From: JALORV01 sp963780715
GTDB taxonomy: Bacteria; Pseudomonadota; Gammaproteobacteria; Burkholderiales; Burkholderiaceae_F
Length of the DNA: 64,000 nucleotides
Reading direction: 5' to 3'
Assembly: GCA_963780715.1 (NCBI GenBank)
Contig: CAWADK010000016.1
Coordinates: 290,898-354,897, forward strand
The notes beneath the pieces are model-generated. The model had not been told where the DNA came from and searched no databases. It saw only the letters and a list, made by a program, of their open reading frames with translations. Position numbers and translations under genes: made by a program. Positions 8,509 through 19,267 of this stretch are shown piece by piece. How positions within the stretch are numbered: the stretch's first letter is position 1; the number at the start of each line of letters is the position of its first letter.

Positions 8509-9420
8509 TCATGCCGGCGTCGTCGTCCGCGCCGCCGCCGTCGTCGTCCGCGCCGCCGCCGTCCGCAGCTGATACGAACGGGTGGCGGCGCCGGCGGCTA
8601 TGGCCCAGAGGAACCAGCTGCCGTAGACGAGACCGAAGACCCAGGTAGCCATGCCTCCCGAGTCGACATCGCCGCGAAGCAGCCCGACGGCGAACGCCGA
8701 GCAGGCCGAGAGCCCGAAGGTGGCGACCGCGACGCTGGCGAACCAGCCTGCGGCCAGCAGCGGCCGGCGCGGCAGCCAGCGCGGCGTCATCACCAGAAGG
8801 AGGGACAGGGTGGCCGCCAGCAGCCACGGGACGGCGGGCAGCCAGAGGGCGAAGGAGCCGGCCAGGCCATCCGCCCCCGGCCACCTGAGCCCAAGCCTCC
8901 CACCCAGCGCCCACCAGGTCTTGAGGACCGGGTAGGGCAGCGCCAGCGCGAGCGCGGCGTAGCCGTACCAGGTGGCGACGCGCGTGGATGCGGGGTCGGA
9001 CCCGCGCGTCAAGGCCAGATGCGCGAAGACGGCGGCGGTGGCGGCGGCAAACGCCCGCGTCGTCAGCCCCAGCCAGTCGACACCTGCCGGCATGAGGCCC
9101 GGGAGCGCGAGGCTCGCCACGCGCAGAAGGTCGATCATCAGTCCGCCGGCAGCCCAGAGCATCAGCAAGAGCCCACCCCAGCCCAGCACGCCCTGCAGGC
9201 GCAGCCACCCGGAGTGAGCAGCCATGCGCACGACGATCGCCGCCGCGCCGAGCCCGGCCGCCGCGAGGGGGAGCCAGTCCGGAGCAAGGGCCTCGGCGTA
9301 GGCCGGCCTGCCGGGAACGAGCTGCTCCAGCGCCCAGGCCGCCGCCACCGCGACGCAGAGGACCAGCCCGATCCACGACTCAGTCTTGCTGCCCAGTGAA
9401 TGTCTGGCCTTCACGCCCAT
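8509..9420 (-). CDS. Polytopic membrane protein of unknown function
   Basis: The 303-residue protein has roughly eight hydrophobic segments (for example WIGLVLCVAVAAAWALEQLV near residue 15 and WLLAATLSLLLVMTP near 215). It is rich in Ala, Leu and Trp, with no motif I recognise. I chose the ATG at 9420 because GGAGGGGGCC precedes it closely; a longer in-frame start exists at 9465. The C-terminal tail is a short coding repeat (AAARTTTAAARTTT) made by two tandem 21-base units at 8519-8560. The first 250 bases before narG are shared with its divergent promoter region. Confidence 0.6.
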   Translation of the reverse strand: MGVKARHSLGSKTESWIGLVLCVAVAAAWALEQLVPGRPAYAEALAPDWLPLAAAGLGAAAIVVRMAAHSGWLRLQGVLGWGGLLLMLWAAGGLMIDLLRVASLALPGLMPAGVDWLGLTTRAFAAATAAVFAHLALTRGSDPASTRVATWYGYAALALALPYPVLKTWWALGGRLGLRWPGADGLAGSFALWLPAVPWLLAATLSLLLVMTPRWLPRRPLLAAGWFASVAVATFGLSACSAFAVGLLRGDVDSGGMATWVFGLVYGSWFLWAIAAGAATRSYQLRTAAARTTTAAARTTTPA

Positions 9421-9678
9421 GACCGGCCCCCTCCTTCGCTCCACCTCTGCACTGCTATCCAACATCGGTCAAGGCGGTCGCGGACCGGCCGGTCGACGGG
9501 AATGCCCACCGGCCATACAGGGAGTCGTAGGGCTGGCCACGGGGCCAGGACCGCAGGGCCTCGGTCCGCTTGGCCGGCGGCAGCGCTCCGAAAAACGGCC
9601 TTGCCGTTGACCGAAGCCGTAGACTCACCTCACGCCGTTGACGAGGGAGCGAGCGAGACTCCCAGGAGGCCGAGCGGC

Positions 9679-12600
9679 GTGACGCGGCAGGCAAAGGCGG
9701 CGGGGGACGACGCGGTGCCACCGGCTGAACGTGGTGAGGCCTCGAGAGCGCTGCTCGGCCGGGTCCGCTACCTGACTCCCGGCGAGTCCAGCGAGGACGG
9801 CCGCGTCGTCGTCCGCGAGAGCGACGGCCGCTCCGAGGAGTTCTACCGCGACCGCTGGCGCCACGACCGGGAGGTGCGCTCCACCCACGGCGTCAACTGC
9901 ACGGGCTCCTGCTCCTGGATGATCTACGTGCGGGACGGCATCGTCTCCTGGGAGACCCAGGCGACCGACTATCCCGAGACCAGTCCGGACATGCCGGACG
10001 TGGAGCCCAGGGGCTGCCCGCGGGGCGCCACCTTCTCCTGGTACACCTACCAGCCCGGGCGCGTGCGCTACCCCTACGTGCGCGGCGCCCTGCTCGAGAT
10101 GTGGCGGGAGGCGCGCCGGGAGCACGCCGACCCTGTCGACGCCTGGGCCAGCATCGCGACGGATCCGGCGAAGAGCGCCGCCTACAAGGACGCGCGCGGG
10201 CACGGCGGCTTCATGCGCGCGACCTGGGACGAGGCCCTCGAGCTCTGCGCGGCGGCGCACGTCGACACCATCGAGCGCTGGGGCCCCGACCGCGTCGCCA
10301 GCGTGAGCCCCATCCCGGCCATGTCGCCCGTCTCGCACGCCTCGGGCTCGCGCTACGTGGCGCTCACCGGCGGCGCGCAGAACTCCTTCTACGACTGGTA
10401 CGCCGACCTGCCGCCGGCCTCGCCGCAGACCCTCGGGCGACCAGACCGACGTGCCCGAGTCCGCGGACTGGTGGCACGCCTCCTACCTCATGATCTGGGG
10501 CAGCAACGTGCCGGTCACGCGCACGCCCGACGCCCACTTCATGGTCGAGGCGCGCTACGCCGGTCAGAAGGTCGTCGTCGTCTCCCCCGACTACGCCGAG
10601 CACGTCAAGTTCGCCGACGACTGGCTGCCGGTGACGGCGGGCATGGACGGGGCCCTCGCGCTCGCCATGGGCCACGTCGTCTTCAAGGAGTTCTACGTCG
10701 ACCGCGAGGTGCCGTTCTTCACGCGCTACGCGAAGACCTACACGGACATGCCCTTCCTGGTCACGCTGCGCGAGCACGAGGGCGCCTACACGCCCGACCG
10801 CTTCCTGACCGCCTACGACCTCGGAGAGCCGGTCGAGGCGGCGGAGTGGAAGACCGTGGTCATGGACGCGGCGACCGGCCAGCCGGCGGTGCCCAACGGG
10901 TCGCTGGGCTACCGCTGGTCGGAGTCGGGTGAGGGCCACTGGAACCTCGACCTCGGCGACATCGACCCGCAGCTGACGCTGCTCGCCCCGGGCGGCGAGA
11001 CGGTCGAGGTCCTCCTGCCGCGCTTCGACGGGCCGCAGGCCGACGTGCTGCGGCGCGGCGTCCCGGTGCGGCGCCTCGGCGAGCGCCTGGTGACGACGGT
11101 CTACGACCTCCTCCTCGCCCAGTACGGCGTCGCCCGGCCGGACCTGCCCGGCGAGTGGCCGGCGGGCTACGACGACGCGAGCCAGCCCTACACGCCCGCC
11201 TGGCAGGAGCGGCTCACCGGCATCCCCGCGGCGGTCGCCGCGCGCGTGGCCCGCGAGTTCGCGCGCAACGCGGAGGTCACCGAGGGCCGGTCCATGATCA
11301 TCATGGGCTCGGGCATCAACCACTGGTTCAACTCCGACATGACCTACCGCACGATCATGACGCTGCTCTTCGCCTGCGGCTGCATCGGGCGCAACGGCGG
11401 CGGCTGGGCGCACTACGTGGGGCAGGAGAAGATGCGCCCCTTCACGGGCTGGGCGACGCTCGCCTCTGCGCTCGACTGGAGCCGCCCCCCGCGCCAGAAC
11501 TGCGGCACCGAGTGGTACTACCTGGCCACCGACCAGTGGCGCTACGAGGTCTTCGGCGCCGACCACCTGGCCTCGCCGCTGGCCCGCGGGCTGCTCGCCG
11601 GCAAGGCGCCGATCGACGCGCTGGCCCAGGCGGAGCGGCTCGGCTGGCAGGTCACCTATCCGACCTTCGACCGCAATCCGCTCGAGCTCGCCGCGGAGGC
11701 GGAGGCCGCCGGCCTGAGCCCCGGCGACTACGTCGTCGACGAGCTCCGCGGCGGCCGCCTGCGCTTCAGCGTCGAGGACCCCGACGACCCGGCCAACTTC
11801 CCCCGCCTGCTCTTCGTCTGGCGGGCCAACCTCCTGGGCAGCTCCGGCAAGGGCCACGAGTACTTCCTGCGCCACCTGCATGGGCTCGGACCTCGACAAC
11901 ATCCTGGCGACCGAGACGCCGCCCGAGCTGCGGCCCAGGGACGTCGCCTGGCGCGAGGAGGCGCCGGTCGGCAAGCTCGACCTGCTCGTCACCGTCGACT
12001 TCCGCATGACGAGCACCGGGCAGTTCGCCGACGTGGTGCTGCCGGCCGCCACCTGGTACGAGAAGAGCGACCTCTCCTGCACCGACCTGCACCCCTACGT
12101 GCACTCCTTCAACGCGGCCATCGACCCGCCCTGGGAGGCGCGCTCGGACTGGGACGCCTTCAGCGACCTGGCGCGCGTCTTCTCGCGGCTCGCGGCCGAC
12201 CGGCTCGGCGTGCGCCGCGACCTCGTGGCCACGGCGCTCGCGCACGACACCCCCGCCGAGGCCTCGCAGCCGTTCGGCGAGGTCAGGGACTGGAGGGCCG
12301 GCGAGGTCGAGCCGGTGCCGGGCAGGACGATGCCGGCCCTGACCGTGGTCGAGCGCGACTTCGGCGCCATCCACGAGAAGCTGACCAGCCTGGGCCCGCT
12401 GGTCGAGTCGCTCGGCGTCGGCGCCAAGGGCGTCGCCTGGCGCCCCGACGAGGAGGTCGCCTGGCTGGGCGCCGCCAACGGCCTCGTCCACGGCGGCGCC
12501 GGCGACGGACGTCCCTCGCTCGAGCGCGCCGAGCAGGCCGCCGAGGCGATCCTCGCGCTCTCGGGGGCGACCAACGGCCGCCTCTCGCACGACGGCTTCA

Positions 12601-13386
12601 CGACCCTGGAGAAGCGGGTCGGCCTGCCGCTCGCCGACCTCGCCTCAGGGGAGCGCGACGCGCGCATCCGCTGGTCGGACGTCAAGGCGCGGCCGCAGAA
12701 GACGCTGACCAGCCCGGAGTGGTCCGGCAACGAGGCCGGCGACCGTCAGTACAGCGCCTTCACCATCAACGTCGAGCGCCTCAAGCCCTGGCACACGCTC
12801 ACCGGGCGCATGCACTTCTTCCTCGACCACCAGTGGCTGGGCGAGCTCGGCGAGCAGCTCCCCGTCTGGCGGCCGCCCCTGAACACGCCCGAGCGCTACC
12901 CCGAGGCCGCGGAGCTCGGAGACGACGCCATCGCCCTGCGCTACCTCACGCCGCACTCCAAGTGGTCCATCCACACGGACTACCAGGAGAACCCGATGAT
13001 GCTGACGCTCTTCCGCGGCGGCACCGTCGCCTGGCTCTCGCCCGAGGACGCCGCCTCGATCGGCGTCGCCGACAACGACTGGCTCGAGGTCTGCAACCGC
13101 AACGGGGTCCTCGACTGCCGCGCCGTGGTCTCGCCGCCGCATGCCGCAAGGCGTCTGCTACATCTACCACGCCAAGGACCGGCACGTCGGGCAGCCGCGC
13201 ACGGAGAAGACGGGCAAGCAGGGCGGCACGCACAACGCGCTCACGCGCGTCCTCCTCAAGCCGACGCACATGATCGGCGGCTACGCGCAGCTCTCCTACG
13301 CGGTCAACTACTACGGCTGCACCGGCAGCCAGCGCGACGAGGTCGTGGTCGTCCGCCGCCGGACCGAGCAGAAGGTGACCTACTGA
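9679..13386 (+). CDS. narG: Respiratory nitrate reductase, alpha subunit (frameshifted)
   Basis: Catalytic molybdopterin subunit of the membrane-bound nitrate reductase, reducing nitrate to nitrite on the cytoplasmic side. The GTG start has CAGGAGG ten bases upstream. RSTHGVNCTGSCSW and EPRGCPRGATFSWY carry the His/Cys ligands of the FS0 cluster, and YDWYADLPPASPQT carries the Asp expected to bind molybdenum. MGSGINHWFNSDMTYR and LGSSGKGHEYFLRHL are typical NarG segments. The reading frame changes near 10433 (extra G in CTCGGGCGAC), 11880 (extra A in CTGCATGGG) and 13138 (extra C), after which translation reaches EQKVTY and stops. Total length is about 1,235 codons, normal for NarG. It overlaps narH by one base (TGATG). 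Confidence 0.93.
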
Positions 13387-14844
13387 TGCGCGTGCGCGCC
13401 CAGCTCATGATGGTGATGGCGCTCGACAAGTGCCTCGGCTGCCACACCTGCTCGATCACCTGCAAGCAGGCCTGGACCGACCGCGACGGCGCCGAGTACA
13501 TGTGGTTCAACAACGTCGAGACCAAGCCCGGCGCCGGCTACCCGCGCAGGTGGGAGGACCAGGACCGCTGGCAGGGCGGCTGGAGGCTCGACGGCAAGGG
13601 CCGCCTGGCGCTGCGGGCGGGCGGCCGCATCAAGAAGCTCGCGACCATCTTCGGCAACTTCGACCTGCCGCTGATCGACGACTACTACGAGCCCTGGACC
13701 TACGACTACGCCAACCTGATCACCGCGCCCTCCGGCCCGACCCCGCCGGTGATCACGCCGCGCTCGCGCCTCACGGGCAAGCCGATGGACCTCGAATGGG
13801 GGCCCAACTGGGAGGACGACCTGGCCGGCGACGCTGACGCCCGACGACCCCGGCGTCTCAGCGGCCTCGAGGACGAGGTCCTGCAGCGCTACGAGCAGGT
13901 CTTCATGTTCTACCTGCCGCGCATCTGCAACCACTGCGTGAACCCGTCGTGCGTGGCGTCCTGCCCCTCGGGCGCGCTCTACAAGCGCGAGGAGGACGGG
14001 GTCGTGCTCGTCGACCAGGACAAGTGCCGCGGCTGGCGCTTCTGCGTCTCCGGCTGCCCGTACAAGAAGGTCTACTTCAACCACCTGAGCGGCAAGGCCG
14101 AGAAGTGCATCTTCTGCTATCCGGTCACCGAGAACGGCAGGCCCACGGTGTGCTCCGAGACCTGCGTGGGCCGCCTGCGCGCCAACGGCGTCGTGCTCTA
14201 CGACCTCGACGCCGTGACGGCCGCCGCCGAGACGACGCGCCCGGCGGACCTCGTCGAGGCGCAGCGCGAGCTGCTCCTCGACCCGCACGACGCGCGCGTG
14301 CGCGCGGCGGCGGAGGCGGCCGGCGTGCCGCACGACTGGATCGAGGCGGCGCGTCGCTCTCCGGTCTACGCCCTGGCGAAGGAGCTGCGCGTCGCGCTGC
14401 CGCTGCATCCGGAGTACCGCACGCTCCCGATGGTCTGGTACGTGCCGCCGCTCTCGCCGGTGCTCGACGCGCTGAGCGCGGCCGGCTACGACGCCAAGGA
14501 TCCCGACCAGGTGTTCCCCGCGCTCGGCGACCTGCGCATCCCGCTGCGCTACGTGGCGAACGTCCTGGCCGCCGGCGACCCGCGCCCCGGTCGAGGAGAG
14601 CCTGCGGCGCCTGCTGGCGATGCGCATCGTGAAGCGCAGCCAGCAGCTCGGCGAGGCGTCGCCCGCGGCGGCCGCGAGCGAGGCCGGCATGAGCCTCGAG
14701 CAGGTGGAGCGACTCTTCCGCCTGCTGGCGCTGGCGCCGTACGACGAGCGCTACGTGATCCCCAAGGCGCGGCGCGAAGAGGCCGGAGCGCGCCAGGGCC
14801 AGCGCGGCGACGGCGGCGCGCCGGAGCGCGGGCAGGCGACGTGA
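13386..14844 (+). CDS. narH: Respiratory nitrate reductase, beta subunit (frameshifted)
   Basis: Iron-sulfur electron-transfer subunit passing electrons from NarI to NarG. Cluster-ligand motifs are DKCLGCHTCSITCKQAW, ICNHCVNPSCVASCPSG, DKCRGWRFCVSGCPYKK and KCIFCYPVTENG. The Trp in CRGWRFC marks the [3Fe-4S] site typical of NarH. Near 13826-13860 two compensating indels put about ten residues in the wrong frame; the alternative frame reads TLTPDDPGVSG, which fits the family better. Another single-base insertion near 14580 (GACCCGCGCCCC) shifts the frame before NVLAAG is followed by VEESLRRLLAMRIVKR. The start overlaps the narG stop and the stop overlaps narJ (TGATG). Confidence 0.92.
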
Positions 14845-15444
14845 TGCCGGGCCACGAGACCGTCACGCCCGGGCACCCCGCGTCCCGAGACGCCGCCGCC
14901 ATCGGGACTCCGGACGCGACGGCGGTCGTCCTGCAGGCGGCCTCGCTTCTCCTCGACTACCCCGGCCCGGCGTCCGCGAAGGTGACGGAGCTGATCGAGG
15001 CCGCGCCTGGCCGAGCTGCCGCCCGCAGCGCGGCGCGGCGGCAGCTGAAAGACTTCCTCGCCTGGTGGAGCGAGCTCGACGCCGCCGAGCGCGAACAGAC
15101 CTACGTCGCCACCTTCGATCTCGATCGCGCCGTGACGCTGTACCTGACGGAGGGCCGGACCCGCACGCCCAGGCGAGCGCGGCGCCGCCCTGCTCGACCT
15201 GCGCCGCGCCTACCGGGTCGAGGGCGCCGACGTGAGCCGCGACGAGCTGCCCGACTACCTGCCGCTGATGCTCGAGGTGGCGGCGCACGTGCCCGCCGCC
15301 CGCGCGCTGCTCACCGCGGAACGCGAGGCGCTCGAAGACCTGGCCGCGCTGCTTGCGCAGCGCGAGAGTCCCTTCGGCCTGGTGGTGGGTGCAGTCCTCA
15401 CGGTCCTGCCGACCGCCGAGCATCACCAGGGGGAGCGCTCATGA
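14844..15444 (+). CDS. narJ: Nitrate reductase maturation chaperone (frameshifted)
   Basis: NarJ-type chaperone that helps insert molybdenum cofactor into NarG. It is about 200 residues and all-helical. Recognisable parts are AVVLQAASLLLDYPG, DFLAWWSELDAAEREQTYVA, TFDLDRAVTLYLTEGRTRTP and, in the next frame, LDLRRAYRVEGADVSRDELP and DYLPLMLEVAA. This pattern (DLDR..LYL...GD.R.RG, then E.PDYLP..LE) is the NarJ/TorD-family core. The frame change near 15172 is explained by one extra A in CGCCCAGGCGAGCGC. It is coupled on both sides: ATG overlaps the narH stop, and its own stop overlaps the narI start as ATGA. Confidence 0.88.
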
Positions 15445-16209
15445 ACGCGACGCACGGCTGGCAGGTCGCCGCATTCGTGATCCTGCCCTACCTCGCCCTC
15501 ACCCTGTTCGTGGTGGGCCACATCTGGCGCTACAGGTTCGACCGCTTCGGCTGGACGAGCCGCTCCTCGCAGCTCTACGAGCGGCGCCTGCTGCTGATCG
15601 GCGCGCCGCTCTTCCACTACGGCACGCTGCTGGCGATCGTCGGCCACGCCACCGGTCTGCTGCTCCCCAAGTCGTGGACCAACGCCCTTGGCGTCCCCGA
15701 GTCGCTCTACTCGCCGTTCTCCAAGGCCGCCGGGACGACGGCCGCCGTGCTCGTCGTCGCCGGCCTCGTGGTCCTCACCGTGCGCCGCGTCGGCAGCGAC
15801 CGCGTGCGGACCGTCACCTCGGCGCTCGACTGGGTCGCCATCGCGCTGCTCTGGGTCATGATCGCGCTCGGCAGTCCTGGTCACCGTCGGCTACAACGTG
15901 CTCGGCCCCGGCTACGACTACCGCGAGTCGGTGTCGCTGTGGATGCGCGGCGTCTTCTCGCTGCACCCCGACGTGAGCGACGATCGCCGCCGCGCCGTGG
16001 ATCTTCCAGCTGCACGCCACCGTCGCCTGGCTGTTCCTCGCGCTGTTCCCGTTCACGCGGTTCGTGCACTTCTGGAGCGCCCCGGTCTGGTACCTCACGA
16101 GGCCGTTCGTCCTCTACCGACGGCGCAGAGGCGGACTCGTCCTCGCCCCCGGCGAGTCGCGGTCGTGGCGGACCTTCGGTCGCGACAACGGCGGGCCGCG
16201 AGCGTGTGA
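15441..16209 (+). CDS. narI: Respiratory nitrate reductase, gamma (cytochrome b) subunit (frameshifted)
   Basis: Membrane subunit that oxidises quinol and passes electrons through two hemes b. It starts with WQVAAFVILPYLALTLFVVG, the first of five expected helices, and HIWRYRFDRFGW. It continues with LLIGAPLFHYGTLLAIVGHA, which carries His ligands. After an extra A near 15873 the frame continues LVTVGYNVLGPGYDYRESVS. After an extra G near 15980 it continues WIFQLHATVAWLFLALFPF and RFVHFWSAPVWYLTRPF. The paired His-containing helices are as in NarI. The exact C-terminus is uncertain; a TGA at 16207-16209 overlaps the GTG of the next gene and fits the tightly coupled layout. Confidence 0.88.
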
Positions 16210-16848
16210 GCGGACCCGAGCCCGACGCCGCCCGGCCGCCGACCCCTGTTCGGGCGCGAGCTCCTGCGCAGCCTGCAGCTCCCGATGCTGAGGCACCGCT
16301 ACGACGAACGCCGGGTGGTCGCCGTCTACCTGTTCGTCAACTCGGGCCTCGCCATCGGCATCATGGCGGCGCTCGCCATGGTCACCGAGCCAGCCGTTCG
16401 CCTTCCCCTCGCTGGGCCCGACGGCGTTCCTGCTCTTCTATCAGCCGCTCGCGCCCAACGCCGCGCCGCGCTCCTGCTTCTTCGGCCACCTCATCGGCGT
16501 GCTCGCCGGGTACTTCTGCGCTGGTCGTGTTCGGGCTCACGAGCACGCCGCCGAACCTCGAGGACGTCACGCCCGCGCGGGTCGGCGCGCTGGCGCCTCT
16601 CGCTGGCGCTCACGCTCTCGATCATGGCCTGGCTCGACATCCCGCACGCGCCGGCGGGCGCGACGACGCTGATCGTCTCGATCGGCCTGCTGCGCACGCC
16701 GGCGCAGCTCGCCATCCTCATGCTCGCCGTGGTGCTGCTCACGGCCCAGGGCTTCGTGATCAACCGGCTCGCCGGGCTGCACTACCCACTGTGGAAGCCG
16801 CGGCCCTCACCGCTACCGAGCGACGGGCGACCGCCGGGCGTGGTCTAG
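16206..16848 (+). CDS. HPP family membrane protein (frameshifted)
   Basis: Four-helix integral membrane protein of the HPP family. Reassembled across frames it contains FAFPSLGPTAFLLFYQPLA, NAAPRSCFFGHLIGVLAGYF, ALTLSIMAWLDIPHAPAGAT and GFVINRLAGLHYPLW, the conserved HPP core (HP-P-A-GAT). Single extra bases near 16245, 16390, 16515 and 16600 explain the frame changes. HPP proteins are often linked to nitrogen-oxide metabolism, and some members are implicated in nitrite transport in plastids and cyanobacteria. Placement directly behind narI makes nitrite movement a reasonable but unproven role. The GTG at 16206 overlaps the probable narI stop; the TAG at 16848 is one base before the next gene. 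Confidence 0.82.
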
Positions 16849-16849
16849 C

Positions 16850-17323
16850 GTGACGAGTCAGCCTGTCGATCACGAGGCTCTGATACGAGCCGCCGGCGAT
16901 GCGGTGATCGCCGCGGGGCCGGACGGCTCCATCCTCCTGTGGAACCGCGCGGCCGAGCGCATCTTCGGGCACACCGAACAGGAGGCGCTCGGCCGCTCCC
17001 TCGATCTGATCGTCCCGGAGCGCTTTCGCAGCCGGCACTGGAGGGGATACCAGGAGGTCATGAGGACCGGCCGCACGCGCTACGGCGCCGAGGTGCTCCG
17101 TGTCCCGGCCGTGCACAAGGACGGGCGTACTCTCTCGATCGCCTTCACCGTCGCGCTGCTGTACGCGCCCGACGGGAAGGTCCAGGCGATCGCCGCCATC
17201 GTGCGCGACGAGACCGACCGCTGGAAGGAAGAGCGCGCACTCCAGCGGAGACTCGCCGAACTGGAGGCAGAACAGGAGGAGAGGCGCCATGGCCGTGGAG
17301 ATCCGGCTGAAGCGGGCCTATGA
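16850..17323 (+). CDS. Single PAS-domain sensor protein
   Basis: The intact 157-residue protein is one PAS domain with a short C-terminal coiled coil. The PAS fold runs from DAVIAAGPDGSILLWNRAAE through HTEQEALGRSLDLIVPERF and VHKDGRTLSIAFTVALLYA to VQAIAAIVRDETDRWKEE, followed by an alpha-helical tail rich in Arg/Glu. No kinase, HAMP or DNA-binding output domain is present, so it must act through a partner, or it binds a ligand. Similar stand-alone PAS proteins can bind heme or FAD, but no diagnostic residue is certain here. It starts one base after the HPP stop and its end overlaps the DUF488 gene by 35 bases, suggesting membership of the nitrate reductase transcript. Confidence 0.8.
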   Translation: MTSQPVDHEALIRAAGDAVIAAGPDGSILLWNRAAERIFGHTEQEALGRSLDLIVPERFRSRHWRGYQEVMRTGRTRYGAEVLRVPAVHKDGRTLSIAFTVALLYAPDGKVQAIAAIVRDETDRWKEERALQRRLAELEAEQEERRHGRGDPAEAGL

Positions 17324-17651
17324 GGCTCCGTCGGCTGCCGATGGCGTGCGCATCCTGGTCGAACGCCTGTGGCCGCGGGGCCTCAGCAAAGAGAAGGCCG
17401 CCGTGGACGTCTGGCTCAAAGGGGTGGCTCCCAGCACTGCGCTGCGACGCTGGTTCGGCCACGACGCCGCCAGGTGGGAGGAGTTCCGGCGCCGCTACCG
17501 CGAGGAGCTGCGCGAGCGCCCCGACGAGCTGGAACGACTGAGGGGCCTCGTGGAGGCCGGCCCTGTGACGTTCGTCTACGGGTCCCGCGACCAGGAGCAC
17601 AATGCCGCCACGGTGCTGAAGGAGCTCGTCGAGAGCATGATGGAGACGTGA
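17289..17651 (+). CDS. DUF488 family protein, copy 1
   Basis: The intact 120-residue protein matches the DUF488 family: IRLKRAYEAPSAADGVRILV, ERLWPRGLSKEKAAVDVWLK, APSTALRRWFGHDAARWEEF, the Arg/Glu-rich helix RRYREELRERPDELERL, and the C-terminal core VTFVYGSRDQEHNAATVLKE. The family has conserved WPRG and DxEHN motifs and unknown function. It is often found beside nitrate, nitrite or oxidative-stress genes. It overlaps the PAS gene end and is followed 30 bases later by a cupin. A near-identical second copy lies at 28250-28607, so a recent duplication is likely. Confidence 0.85.
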   Translation: MAVEIRLKRAYEAPSAADGVRILVERLWPRGLSKEKAAVDVWLKGVAPSTALRRWFGHDAARWEEFRRRYREELRERPDELERLRGLVEAGPVTFVYGSRDQEHNAATVLKELVESMMET

Positions 17652-17681
17652 AGGCTTCGGAGTACCGAGAGGAGGGGCGTG

Positions 17682-18020
17682 ATGCACGACGAGGCGCCTG
17701 AGACGAGGGGTGTCGCGGTGGAGCTGCTGGCGACCGTCGACCTTGGCCCTGAGATCGAGGGCATGACAGGGCGCCAGCTTCGTATGCGCAAGGTGACCAT
17801 CGAGCCGGGCGGCGTCTATGGCCCGATCCACGACCACAAGGGCAGACCCGGCACCGTCTACATCCTGCAAGGAACGATCATCGACCATCGCGACGGAGCG
17901 GCCACGGAGTACGGGCCGGGAGTCGGCTGGCCCGAGGACAGGGACACCACCCACTGGCTCGAGAACACAGGGACGATCCCGGCGGTGGAGATCTCGGTCG
18001 ACATAGTCAGGGACGAGTAG
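17682..18020 (+). CDS. Cupin-domain protein
   Basis: The intact 112-residue protein is a single cupin barrel. Motif 1 is visible as VYGPIHDHKGRPGTVYILQG (GX5HxHX3-4EX6G-like, with Thr-Val where Glu is usual) and motif 2 as GWPEDRDTTHWLEN (Gly, Pro, and a His metal ligand). Small cupins bind a divalent metal and act as dioxygenases, isomerases or sensors; no substrate can be inferred. Two adjacent starts exist, GTG 17679 and ATG 17682; GAGAGGAGGGG precedes both. It probably belongs to the same transcript as the upstream DUF488 gene. Confidence 0.75.
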   Translation: MHDEAPETRGVAVELLATVDLGPEIEGMTGRQLRMRKVTIEPGGVYGPIHDHKGRPGTVYILQGTIIDHRDGAATEYGPGVGWPEDRDTTHWLENTGTIPAVEISVDIVRDE

Positions 18021-18048
18021 GCAGTACCCCCCGCGGTATACTGCGCCC

Positions 18049-19229
18049 GTGGAGCCCTCCTCCCGAGACGCCATCTTCAGCCGCAGCTTCTCGCTCGCGA
18101 TCGTGGCGAACCTGTTCTCGTTCACGAGCATGTACCTGCTGCTGGCGACGCTGCCGCTCTACGTGGTCGCCATCGGCGGCAGTGTCTCGGACGCGGGGGT
18201 GGTCCTCGCCTGCTTCACGCTCAGCGCCGTCATCGTGCGCCCGTGGATCGGGCGCCTCTCCGAACCGCCGGGCCAAGAAGGCCATCATGCTGGTGGGCGC
18301 CGTCATGCTGGCCGCCAGCTCGCTGCTCTACGAGCCCGCCCAGTCGGTGCCCCTGGTGATGGCCGTGCGTGTCTTCCACGGCATCGGCTGGGGCGGCGTT
18401 CGGCACCGCGGCGAGCGCGCTGGCCGCGGACCTCGCCCCGCGCTCCCGCCGCGGCGAGGCGATGGGGTATCTTCGGCGTGGGCATGAACGTGGCCATGGC
18501 GGTGGGCCCGGCCCTGGGCGTGTTCCTTGTCGGCCGGACCGGCTACGGCGCCCTGTTCCTGACCGCCATGGTGCTGGCGGCCGCGGCCGCGCTGACCACG
18601 GCCGGCATCAGGGAACCGGGGCGCGAGCCCGGCGACGCGGCCCACCTGCTGGGCTGGCGCAGCTTCATCCTCCCCGCGGCGCTCTTCCCCTCCGCCGTGC
18701 TGTTCACCAACGCGCTGACCTACGCCTCGGTGGTCGCCCTGCTCCCGCTCTACGCCGAGAAGGCCGAGCTCGGCAACCCCGGCCTCTTCTTCACCGTCTT
18801 CTCGCTGCTGGTCGTGCTGGTCCTGCGCGGCCCGCTCGGACGGCTGTCGGACCGGCGGGCAGGGTCGCCGTCATCGCCCCGGGGCTGGTGTTCACCTTCG
18901 TGGCGCTCCTCGTGCTCTCGCGGGCAGAGAGTATGACCATGCTGCTGGTCGTCGCCGTGCTCTACGCGATCGGCGTCGGCGCCGCCCAGCCCACGCTCAT
19001 GGCGATGACGGTCGACCGCGCCCAGCCGCAGGAGCGCGGCGCGGCGATGGGCACGTTCACTACCGCCATGGACCTCGGCATCGGCGTAGGGGCGGTCGTG
19101 TGGGGCGTGACCGCCGAGGCGTTCGGCTTCCCGGCCATGTACGTGGCCGCAAGCCTGATGGGGCTCCTCGGCGTGGCGCTGCTCCTCGCCGGGGCCGCCC
19201 GCGAAAGAAGGCTCGCTACCCGTCGGTAG
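18049..19229 (+). CDS. MFS transporter (frameshifted)
   Basis: About 390 residues with twelve predicted helices in the major facilitator pattern. The loop 2-3 signature is intact after frame correction (GRLSDRRAKKAIMLVGA) and repeats in the second half (GRLSDRRGRVAVIAPGL), as expected for the two six-helix bundles. Frame changes lie near 18264 (extra A), 18397 (extra G), 18469 (extra T) and 18858 (probably one missing G). Corrected segments read VFHGIGWGAFGTAASALAA and GEAMGIFGVGMNVAMAVGP. The start is GTG at 18049, shortly after a TATACT-like element in GCGGTATACTGCGC. The substrate is unknown; the family exports drugs or small metabolites. Confidence 0.8.
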
Positions 19230-19267
19230 ACTGCGGCAGCTTGCGCCGGCAGCTTCTCACGCCGAAA

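Noticed and set aside
10364..12082. A 572-codon minus-strand open frame opposite narG
   Set aside because: High G+C content makes long antisense frames common; the plus strand encodes clear NarG motifs across the same interval.
13386..14844. Programmed ribosomal frameshifting in narH, narG or ileS
   Set aside because: No shared slippery sequence, stem-loop or pseudoknot is found at the sites, there are too many sites, and the required shifts differ; sequence error explains them better.
11880..16853. A 1,657-codon plus-strand open frame
   Set aside because: It is stitched together from pieces of narG, narH, narJ, narI and HPP plus out-of-frame sequence, so it is not a giant protein.
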